A stretch of DNA of 5,266 nucleotides. Origin: Actinomycetes bacterium. GTDB lineage: Bacteria > Actinomycetota > Acidimicrobiia > Acidimicrobiales > Microtrichaceae. A program made the translations under genes and the position numbers. Below the pieces are notes generated by a model. That model was not told the DNA's origin. It was given only the letters and a program-made list of their open reading frames with translations, and did no database searches. This document shows positions 1 to 5,266 of the stretch, one piece after another; positions within the stretch are counted from its first letter, which is position 1; each line of letters starts with the position of its first letter. The DNA is taken from positions 1 through 5,266 of the forward strand of contig JAEZAI010000104.1 in the NCBI GenBank assembly GCA_023427825.1, given 5' to 3'.

Positions 1-1522
<1,522 letters not shown>

Positions 1523-1543
1523 CCCGCTCGGCCGCTCGGTCGC

Positions 1544-1927
1544 TCAGTCCTCGACCGGCGCGCCGGTGGCCTGCTCGGTGCGCCACCGCGCCCAGGGCCA
1601 GGTCCCGTCGATCTCGACCTGCAGCGACCAGCTGAGGACGATGCGGACGATCACGATCACGCCCAGGACGAGCACGCTCTGCACGGTCTGGTCCACGACG
1701 ATCGTCCGGATGATGTCGGCCAGGATCAGGATCTCCAGGCCGAGCAGGATCACGCGGGCCAGGCTGCGGCGCAGCTCGTCGTACGCGCTGCCGCGAGCCG
1801 CGGCGGAGCGGTGCACGAGCGCCCGGCCCGACGACGCGAACGCCAGCAGCGCGCCGAGGACGAGGACGATCACGCCCACCGCCTCGATCACCGTCACGAC
1901 GTCGCTGACGACCTCGTCGAAGTCCAC
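1544..1927 (-). CDS. DUF1622 family integral membrane protein
   Basis: This is a 127-residue protein of unknown function that matches my memory of the DUF1622 family. It has an acidic start (VDFDEVV), then three hydrophobic helices at roughly 9-33, 57-78 and 82-104. Conserved-looking stretches are AYDELRRSLARVILLGLEILILADIIRT (49-75; the arginines precede helix 2), SVLVLGVIVIVRIVLSWSLQVEIDG (84-108) and the terminal aromatic TWPWARW. It should sit in the cytoplasmic membrane. I chose the GTG at 1927-1925 instead of the in-frame ATG at 1990. The extra 21 residues are Arg-rich and unlike the family, and TACCGT lies 6 nt before the GTG. Its stop is 21 bp from the convergent asd stop. Nothing in the context shows its role; a channel or transport accessory function would be a guess. 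Confidence 0.8.
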   Translation of the reverse strand: MDFDEVVSDVVTVIEAVGVIVLVLGALLAFASSGRALVHRSAAARGSAYDELRRSLARVILLGLEILILADIIRTIVVDQTVQSVLVLGVIVIVRIVLSWSLQVEIDGTWPWARWRTEQATGAPVED

Positions 1928-1933
1928 GGGCCG

Positions 1934-1939
1934 ACGGTA
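1934..1939 (-). promoter_or_regulatory. Candidate -10 hexamer of the DUF1622 gene (leaderless arrangement)
   Basis: On the minus strand TACCGT (TANNNT) is followed by 6 nt (CGGCCC) and then the GTG start at 1927. There is no purine-rich Shine-Dalgarno between them and no clear -35. Two CCGGCCGG palindromes (1943-1950 and 1967-1974) lie just upstream. Confidence 0.45.
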
Positions 1940-2027
1940 GGGCCGGCCGGACCGGCACCGGCGGACCCGGCCGGTCGCCGACCTGCGCACCGAGCCGCCG
2001 CTCCGTTCCCGCTGCGGCGCCCGACCA

Positions 2028-2050
2028 GGTGCCGGACCGGGAACGGCACC
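2028..2050 (-). terminator. Possible hairpin terminator after the mazG-like gene
   Basis: Arms GGTGCCG (2028-2034) and CGGCACC (2044-2050) pair over 7 bp with a 9-nt loop, beginning 15 nt after the mazG-like stop codon. No T-run follows on the minus strand, so this is at best a GC-hairpin terminator of the sort seen in actinobacteria. It could also be chance in GC-rich DNA. Confidence 0.3.
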
Positions 2051-2065
2051 GGGACGTGACGAGCG

Positions 2066-2320
2066 TCAGGTCGGCGGGTTCGTCACGTAGCGGTCGGCCG
2101 CGTCCTGCAGCGACAGCCCGAGCTGGTTGGCGAGCGACGCCACCCAGGCCAGCACGTCGCCGAGCTCGTGGAGCTGCTGGTCGACGGTGCCCTTGCGCAC
2201 GGCCTGCGCCAGCTCCCCGACCTCCTCGCAGAGCCACGCCACCGTGGAGGGGATGCCCCGCTCGCGGTCGTGCTCGCCGTAGAGGTCGTCCATGAGCTGC
2301 TGGAACGCCGCGATCTCCAT
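2066..2320 (-). CDS. Short MazG-like nucleotide pyrophosphohydrolase
   Basis: The 84-residue all-helical protein carries the MazG metal-binding signature EExxE...ExxD, with Glu32, Glu33 and Glu36 in CEEVGELAQAVRKG and Glu52 and Asp55 in HELGDVLAW. The family hydrolyses NTPs or dNTPs, often non-canonical ones, to NMP and pyrophosphate using Mg2+, usually as a cytoplasmic dimer or tetramer. The opening MEIAAFQQLMDDLYGEHDRERG resembles the compact single-domain MazG proteins I recall from archaea and actinobacteria. Many of those end in a CPxCG...PCxC tail; this one stops at NPPT and has no such tail. The ATG at 2320-2318 is supported by TAGGTT 6 nt upstream. It lies alone between the CAP and DUF1622 genes on the same strand, with gaps of 84 and 138 bp. 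The family is clear; the substrate is unknown. Confidence 0.88.
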   Translation of the reverse strand: MEIAAFQQLMDDLYGEHDRERGIPSTVAWLCEEVGELAQAVRKGTVDQQLHELGDVLAWVASLANQLGLSLQDAADRYVTNPPT

Positions 2321-2326
2321 GCGGCG

Positions 2327-2332
2327 AACCTA
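2327..2332 (-). promoter_or_regulatory. Candidate -10 hexamer of the mazG-like gene (leaderless arrangement)
   Basis: On the minus strand TAGGTT (TANNNT) stands 6 nt (CGCCGC) before the ATG at 2320. No Shine-Dalgarno is present. This is the same geometry as at asd and the DUF1622 gene. No recognisable -35 lies upstream. Confidence 0.5.
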
Positions 2333-2368
2333 TCCGCAGCGCCCGGACCGCCCCGAGGGCCGAGGGCG

Positions 2369-2420
2369 TCAGCCCTTCACGAGCGACTCAGCCCTCACGA
2401 AGGCTCAGCCCTTCATGAAC
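2369..2420 (-). repeat. Three tandem imperfect copies of the CAP gene's 3' end
   Basis: On the plus strand three head-to-tail units run TCAGCCCTTCACGAGCGAC (2369-2387), TCAGCCCTCACGAAGGC (2388-2404) and TCAGCCCTTCATGAAC (2405-2420). Read on the minus strand, the last unit is the real C-terminus and stop of the CAP gene. The other two are downstream echoes, each ending in GGGCTGA. Unit lengths are 19, 17 and 16 nt. The array fills most of the 84-bp gap between the CAP and mazG-like genes. Confidence 0.8.
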
Positions 2421-2911
2421 ACCTGGACGGTGAACAGCGTGCGCATGCCGTTGCAGTCGCCCCACACCGCGGCCGTGCCGACCTGGTTGTAGGCGGGGTC
2501 CAGGATGTTGGCCCGGTGACCGGGCGAGTTCATGTAGGCGGTGTGGATCTGGGAGATCGAGCCGCCCATGCCGACGTTCTCGCCGAGCTTGCGCCACTCC
2601 TTGGGAGCACCGTCGGCCAGGTTCGAGTGCCAGATCCGGCAGGCGTTGCGCAGCGTCTGCGCCCACCCGTCGGCCTTGATGTCGAGCGTGACGTTCTCCC
2701 GCAGCGCCGGCAGCCCGGCCTGCGCCCGGCTGGCGTTGATCGCGTTGCGGACGGCGTCCAGCTCGCCCTTGTTGCTCTCGCACGAGGTCAGCGCTCCGGA
2801 GAGCGTCATCACGGCGAGCACGGCGACCACCACTCCCATCAGGCTGAGCGGGCGTCGACGGCGAGCCGGGGCGGCACCCGTCAGGTCGGTTCGGTCGAGT
2901 TCAACGGCCAC
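2405..2911 (-). CDS. CAP/SCP-domain (YkwD-like) exported protein, probable lipoprotein
   Basis: This is a 168-residue protein. Residues 1-24 contain an Arg-rich n-region (RRRR, 17-20). A hydrophobic helix spans about 25-43 and ends in LTSC (41-44), which fits a lipobox with Cys44 as the lipidated residue. The rest is a CAP (cysteine-rich secretory/antigen 5/PR-1) domain: His95 in WHSN, Glu111-Asn112 in LGENVG, HTAYMNSPGHRANIL at 123-137 with His132, and the closing NQVGTAAVW. These are the usual cavity residues of bacterial YkwD-like proteins. Their biochemical role is poorly known; lipid or ligand binding and cell-wall association are suggested for relatives. Cys91 and Cys153 could form a disulfide outside the cell. 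The GTG at 2911 is the only usable start before the signal sequence, but a perfect AAGGAGGT at 2945-2938 is 26 nt away and better spaced for another frame. The exact N-terminus is therefore uncertain. Confidence 0.88.
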   Translation of the reverse strand: MAVELDRTDLTGAAPARRRRPLSLMGVVVAVLAVMTLSGALTSCESNKGELDAVRNAINASRAQAGLPALRENVTLDIKADGWAQTLRNACRIWHSNLADGAPKEWRKLGENVGMGGSISQIHTAYMNSPGHRANILDPAYNQVGTAAVWGDCNGMRTLFTVQVFMKG

Positions 2912-2928
2912 GTCCGGAACATCGGCAC
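2881..2928 (-). CDS. Possible 15-codon leader ORF overlapping the CAP gene start
   Basis: A GTG at 2928 (with an ATG two codons later, at 2922) lies 9 nt after a perfect Shine-Dalgarno and opens a frame of 15 codons, VPMFRTWPLNSTEPT, ending with TGA at 2883-2881. It overlaps the first 10 codons of the CAP gene in a different frame. It could be a translated leader that couples to the CAP start. It could also be the remnant of the true start separated from the main frame by an indel, or chance. I see no recognisable protein family. Confidence 0.25.
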   Translation of the reverse strand: MPMFRTWPLNSTEPT

Positions 2929-2937
2929 TGTCCCGGC

Positions 2938-2945
2938 ACCTCCTT
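2938..2945 (-). promoter_or_regulatory. Perfect Shine-Dalgarno AAGGAGGT upstream of the CAP gene
   Basis: The octamer is fully complementary to the conserved 3' end of 16S rRNA. It stands 9 nt before GTG 2928 and 15 nt before ATG 2922 (both in the 15-codon frame), but 26 nt before the CAP start GTG 2911. It is the strongest ribosome-binding signal I found in the window. Confidence 0.6.
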
Positions 2946-3041
2946 GAACGTTCCTCACGCGATTCTCTCGACCCGATGTGGCCTGCGCGGCCCGTCCGCC
3001 CTGCAACGGCGGGGATCCGCCGGATTTGTGACTGTCGACCG

Positions 3042-3087
3042 GTCAGAGAAAGAACACCCGATCCCCGACGGAGCGGGGACCGGGTGT
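3042..3087 (-). terminator. Rho-independent terminator of tRNA-Pro
   Basis: On the minus strand the arms ACACCCGGTCCCCG (3087-3074) and CGGGGATCGGGTGT (3067-3054) pair over 14 bp with a single G-T wobble and a 6-nt loop. A pyrimidine-rich tail (TCTTTCTCTG) follows. The stem begins 4 nt after the tRNA CCA, as expected for a tRNA terminator. The T-tract is interrupted but the stem is very strong. Confidence 0.85.
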
Positions 3088-3091
3088 CCGG

Positions 3092-3168
3092 TGGTCGGGT
3101 GGGGGAGATTTGAACTCCCGGCCTCCTCGTCCCGAACGAGGCGCGCTGCCAAACTGCGCCACCACCCG
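3092..3168 (-). tRNA. tRNA-Pro, anticodon CGG
   Basis: The 77-nt cloverleaf is complete. The acceptor CGGGTGG/CCACCCG with discriminator A and encoded CCA begins with the C1-G72 pair typical of bacterial tRNA-Pro. The D stem is GCGC/GCGC, the anticodon stem CCTCG/CGAGG, and the 7-nt loop TTCGGGA gives anticodon CGG, which reads CCG. The variable loop is AGGCC, and the T arm is GGGAG-TTCAAAT-CTCCC. It stands alone on the minus strand with its own probable promoter and terminator. I see no duplicated 3' end nearby that would mark an integrated element. Confidence 0.97.
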
Positions 3169-3178
3169 GAGGGCCCGC

Positions 3179-3184
3179 ATCGTA
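3179..3184 (-). promoter_or_regulatory. Candidate -10 hexamer of tRNA-Pro
   Basis: TACGAT (TANNNT) on the minus strand ends 10 nt before the mature tRNA 5' end, which would give a very short 5' leader for RNase P to remove. A poor -35 (TTACCG) lies about 19 bp upstream, within an inverted repeat. Confidence 0.45.
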
Positions 3185-3202
3185 GTGGGCGGCCGCCGAT
3201 CA

Positions 3203-3221
3203 GCGGTAACCGGGTTGCCGC
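3203..3221. repeat. Inverted repeat between the receiver gene and tRNA-Pro
   Basis: GCGGTAAC (3203-3210) and GTTGCCGC (3214-3221) pair over 8 bp with one G-T wobble and a 3-nt loop. It lies downstream of the receiver gene and overlaps the likely -35 region of tRNA-Pro. It could end the receiver operon or act as a promoter-side element. No T-run follows on the minus strand. Confidence 0.35.
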
Positions 3222-3230
3222 TCTTGAGGT

Positions 3231-3314
3231 CAGGGTTCCCGCTCCCGGCCGCTGTGGCCAGGGTTCCCGCTCCCGGCCGCTGTGGCCAGGCCGTCCGCTC
3301 CCGTCCGCTGCGCT
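3231..3314. repeat. 28-bp tandem repeat, two perfect copies plus one diverged copy
   Basis: Copies at 3231-3258 and 3259-3286 are identical over 28 bp, beginning CAGGGTTCCCGCTCCC and ending GGCCGCTGTGGC. A third unit (3287-3314) matches about 20 of 28 positions. It ends on the first base of the receiver gene's stop codon (TCA, 3314-3316 on the plus strand). A shorter related piece, GGGTTGCCGCTC, precedes the array at 3212-3223. The array is non-coding, in the 145 bp between tRNA-Pro and the receiver gene. Confidence 0.92.
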
Positions 3315-3712
3315 CAGGCGGAGGCGGCGACCTGGTCGTGGAACGTGCCGCCCGACTGCACCGCCCGGGCCGCCTTGCGCACGCGCAGCGGATCGATCGG
3401 CTTGATCACCCAGCCGTCGGCGCCGCTGCGGCGAGCGAGGAACACGTCCGCCGGCCGGTCGAGCAGCATCAGCACGTTCTGCTTCGCCAACCGGCCCGCG
3501 CCCTCCTCCAGTCGGAGGTCCATGCACGTGGCCATGCCGCCCATGTTCCCGATCTGCAGGTCGAGCACGACCAGGTCGGGATCGAGCTCCTGCACCGCGG
3601 CGCGCACGGCGCTGCCGGCGCTCACGCGGGCGATCGTCGCCGTGCCGCCGATCGCGGCGTCGAGCAGACCGAACAGCTCGTCGGAGTCCGTCGCGATCAG
3701 GTAGGTCGTCAC
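3314..3712 (-). CDS. Single-domain response regulator (receiver domain only)
   Basis: The 132-residue protein is a CheY-like receiver without an output domain. Acidic residues Asp9 and Asp11 follow strand 1 (TYLIATDSD). The likely phosphoacceptor is Asp51 in LVVLDLQIGNMGG. Strand 4 reads NVLMLLDRP (79-87), where the usual Thr/Ser switch position is Leu84. The conserved lysine is Lys104 in GADGWVIKP, with Trp101 at the aromatic switch position. The C-terminal helix and a short Ala-rich tail complete it. The start GTG at 3712 is 11 nt after the upstream ATPase stop, so it is probably cotranscribed with the ArsA-type ATPases. No histidine kinase is in the window. Loss of the Thr/Ser switch suggests atypical phosphorylation signalling or constitutive protein binding, which is an inference. 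The frame stays open upstream through the ATPase gene, but that part is a shadow. Confidence 0.88.
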   Translation of the reverse strand: MTTYLIATDSDELFGLLDAAIGGTATIARVSAGSAVRAAVQELDPDLVVLDLQIGNMGGMATCMDLRLEEGAGRLAKQNVLMLLDRPADVFLARRSGADGWVIKPIDPLRVRKAARAVQSGGTFHDQVAASA

Positions 3713-3720
3713 GGGCGCAG

Positions 3721-3726
3721 ACGCTA
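3721..3726 (-). promoter_or_regulatory. Possible internal -10 hexamer for the receiver gene
   Basis: TAGCGT (TANNNT) overlaps the stop codon of the upstream ATPase and lies 8 nt before the receiver GTG. It could give an additional short-leader transcript, but the spacing is a little longer than at the other genes and the TAG is explained by the stop codon. Confidence 0.2.
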
Positions 3727-4908
3727 GTCCTGGCCCGCCTCGGCGCCGGAATCCGCGAACACCAGGGCGGCGAGAGCCTGCAGCGACGCCAGGTCGCTCA
3801 CCTCGAACGGCTGCACCGGCACCTTGACCACCGGCGCCGGCGCCACACGCTCGGACAACCCCGCCAGGTGCTCGGCCTCGCCCTGCGCCAGGTGCAGCGA
3901 GTCGGCCAGGCAGCGGTAGTGGTCGCCGAGCGCGGTGCCGTCGAGGGTGTCGGCCCGGGCCTGCACCGCCGCGGCGCTGAGCGCCACCCTCGGGGCCGCG
4001 GGGACGGGCTCGTCGTCGTCCACGTCCAGCGGCACGCCGAACGCCGGCTGCGTGCGGTTGACGATCAACCCCCGCACCGCGATGTCCTTGCGGGCCAGCT
4101 CGTCGGCGAAGTACCCGGCTTCGGCGACCGTGTCGGCCTTGGGTGACGCCACCAGGAGGAACGCCGTGGTGTCGCGCCGCAGCAGGCGGTCCACCTCCTC
4201 GGCCCGTTCCTTGAACCCCTGCTCCATGCCCTCGAACGCCTTGAAGAACGCCAGCGCGTCCGAGATCACCTCGGCGCCGACCACCTTGGCGATCTGGCGC
4301 ATGACCGCCTGGGTCGCCACGTTGACCGCCCTGCCGATGCCCTTCGACGGCGACAGCAGCACCTTGTACAGGCGGTGGTCGAGGAACTGCGCCAGGCGCT
4401 TGGGGGCGTCCAGGAAGTCGAGCGCGTTGCGGGTCGGCGGCGTGTCCACGACGACCAGGTCGAAGTCGCCCTCGACCGCCAGCTCGTAGAGCTTCTCCGA
4501 CGCCATGTACTCCTGGGTGCCGGACAGCGCGCCGGAGATGTTCCGGTAGAAGGAGTTGGCGAGGATCCGCTCCGCCTGACCGGGATCGCTCGAGTAGCGG
4601 CGCACGAGCCCGTCGAACGTGCCCTTGGTGTCGAGCATGAGCGCGTGCATCTGGCCGCCCTCGCCCCAGGGGCCGTCGATCGGGCTCGGGTCGTTGGTGA
4701 GGCCCTTCAACCCGAGCGCGTCGGCCAGGCGTCGGGCCGGGTCGATCGTCACCACCACGGACCGACGTCCCAGGCGCGCCGCCTCCATGGCCACGAGCGC
4801 GGCGGTGGTGGTCTTGCCGACACCGCCGGAGCCGCAGCAGATCACGACCGAGCTGCGGGCGACCACCTCTGCCAACGTGGGGCGGTCGCCGGGGGACGCC
4901 ACCGTCAT
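3724..4908 (-). CDS. ArsA/Get3-family ATPase, second of a pair (Rv3680-like)
   Basis: This is a 394-residue cytoplasmic P-loop ATPase of the deviant Walker A (SIMIBI) class. The P-loop CGSGGVGKTTT is at 25-35, with Lys32 as the Walker lysine. The usual signature lysine two residues after Cys25 (GKGGVGKT in ArsA/Get3) is Ser27. Switch I is VVTIDPARRLADALGL (52-67) with Asp56. Switch II is LVVVDTPPTRNALDFL (151-166) with Asp155. ASPKADTV (254-261) and GLIVNRTQPAFG (280-291) are typical later elements. Residues 96-247 hold a helical insertion like that of Get3 relatives, rich in aromatics and positive charge. It starts by ATGA overlap with the end of the preceding ATPase gene, which implies translational coupling and a hetero-oligomer. 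I recall the organisation as similar to mycobacterial Rv3679/Rv3680. No arsenic genes are nearby, so arsenite transport is unlikely. The precise role is unknown. Confidence 0.9.
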   Translation of the reverse strand: MTVASPGDRPTLAEVVARSSVVICCGSGGVGKTTTAALVAMEAARLGRRSVVVTIDPARRLADALGLKGLTNDPSPIDGPWGEGGQMHALMLDTKGTFDGLVRRYSSDPGQAERILANSFYRNISGALSGTQEYMASEKLYELAVEGDFDLVVVDTPPTRNALDFLDAPKRLAQFLDHRLYKVLLSPSKGIGRAVNVATQAVMRQIAKVVGAEVISDALAFFKAFEGMEQGFKERAEEVDRLLRRDTTAFLLVASPKADTVAEAGYFADELARKDIAVRGLIVNRTQPAFGVPLDVDDDEPVPAAPRVALSAAAVQARADTLDGTALGDHYRCLADSLHLAQGEAEHLAGLSERVAPAPVVKVPVQPFEVSDLASLQALAALVFADSGAEAGQD

Positions 4909-5266
4909 GTGCCGACCCCGGTGGCGGTCTGGTCCACCCGGCCGTCGCCGGCCCCGTCGGGCAGGTCCCGGATCGCGGCGAGCAGCGCGTCGGCGAGCAC
5001 GGCGAGGGCCGACGGGCCCACGGCGGTGGTGAACAAGAACGGAAGACGCAGCTGCGGCAGCGGCAGCTCGTCGGCCATCCGCCGGAGCTGCTCCTCCTGC
5101 AGCTCGCCGCGGGCATGGCGGAAGGCGGCGGCCTCCGCGAGCACCTCGGCCTCGCCGTCGAGCAGCCGCACGCCGACCTCCTCCGCCGCCACCTCGGGCG
5201 GCACCGCCAGCCCGGGCAGGTCCTCGACCACCCCGTTCACGACGACGGGTCCGAGCGCCACGCCCA
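4905..5266 (-). CDS. ArsA/Get3-family ATPase, first of a pair, C-terminal 119 residues (5' end beyond the right edge)
   Basis: The frame is open from the right edge to the TGA at 4907-4905. It begins GVALGPVVVNGV, which matches the segment after the last beta strand of ArsA-type ATPases (xxPVVVNxx, the base-contacting Asn region). A charged helical stretch (FRHARGELQEEQLRRMADELP) and the typical PFLFTTAVGPSALAVLADAL follow, and it ends in a short polar tail. The P-loop lies outside the window, so whether this partner keeps the signature lysine cannot be seen. It overlaps the start of the second ATPase by 4 nt. The assignment rests on the C-terminal pattern and on the partner gene. Confidence 0.75.
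   Translation of the reverse strand, partial: GVALGPVVVNGVVEDLPGLAVPPEVAAEEVGVRLLDGEAEVLAEAAAFRHARGELQEEQLRRMADELPLPQLRLPFLFTTAVGPSALAVLADALLAAIRDLPDGAGDGRVDQTATGVGT

Noticed and set aside
1554..1567. Perfect 14-bp palindrome ACCGGCGCGCCGGT as a terminator for asd.
   Set aside because: It lies inside the DUF1622 coding region, gives only a 5-bp stem with a 4-nt loop, and has no T-run. It contains GGCGCGCC, which arises easily at this GC content.
1928..1990. The ATG at 1990 as the start of the DUF1622 gene.
   Set aside because: It adds an Arg-rich stretch not typical of the family and would place the -10-like TACCGT inside the gene.
3092..3168. tRNA-Pro as the attachment site of an integrated element.
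   Set aside because: There is no integrase, no repeated tRNA 3' segment and no shift in composition on either side within the window.
3231..3314. The 28-bp repeat as a small CRISPR array.
   Set aside because: The copies are directly adjacent with no unique spacers, and no cas gene is present.
3713..5116. The receiver frame stays open for 600 codons, suggesting an ATPase-receiver fusion or a long extra protein.
   Set aside because: The upstream part is a low-complexity Arg/Gly/Pro-rich shadow of the ATPase gene, which has all its motifs in another frame. The receiver domain begins exactly at GTG 3712.

Overview
This is a GC-rich (roughly 70%) bacterial chromosome segment. The gene content (an actinobacterial-type aspartate-semialdehyde dehydrogenase, HemW, a pair of ArsA/Get3-like ATPases resembling mycobacterial Rv3679/Rv3680, and a tRNA with encoded CCA), together with TANNNT boxes 6-7 nt before start codons, suggests a high-GC actinobacterium. 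Acidimicrobiia is my best guess, but it is an inference from style and not a proven placement.

Layout from left to right. (1) 1-303, minus: N-terminal 101 codons of HemW (radical SAM), with a Shine-Dalgarno. (2) 304-439: divergent promoter region. (3) 440-1522, plus: asd, complete, the only plus-strand gene. (4) 1544-1927, minus: a DUF1622 three-helix membrane protein, convergent with asd across a 21-bp gap. (5) 2066-2320, minus: a short MazG-like nucleotide pyrophosphohydrolase. (6) 2405-2911, minus: an exported CAP/SCP-domain (YkwD-like) protein, probably a lipoprotein. (7) 3092-3168, minus: tRNA-Pro(CGG), followed by a strong hairpin terminator. (8) 3169-3313: a spacer with a 28-bp tandem repeat. 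(9) 3314-5266, minus: an operon-like run of a 5'-truncated ArsA-family ATPase, a second complete ArsA-family ATPase (4-nt overlap) and a single-domain response-regulator receiver (11-nt gap).

Most genes are housekeeping and act independently: lysine/methionine/threonine precursor synthesis (asd), HemW, nucleotide-pool cleaning (MazG-like), a cell-envelope CAP protein and a tRNA. The one probable functional module is the ArsA pair plus receiver. It has two unusual residues: Ser replaces the signature lysine in the second ATPase's P-loop, and Leu replaces the Thr/Ser switch of the receiver.

The sequence also shows structure between genes. Three starts (asd, DUF1622, mazG) carry TANNNT hexamers 6-7 nt upstream and no Shine-Dalgarno, as expected for leaderless mRNAs. 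The 3' ends of three minus-strand genes carry or abut short tandem repeats, most strikingly the CAP gene, whose last codons and stop recur twice downstream. The CAP gene also has a perfect Shine-Dalgarno aimed at a 15-codon ORF in another frame instead of at its own start. No CRISPR array, insertion sequence, phage gene or defence system is visible.
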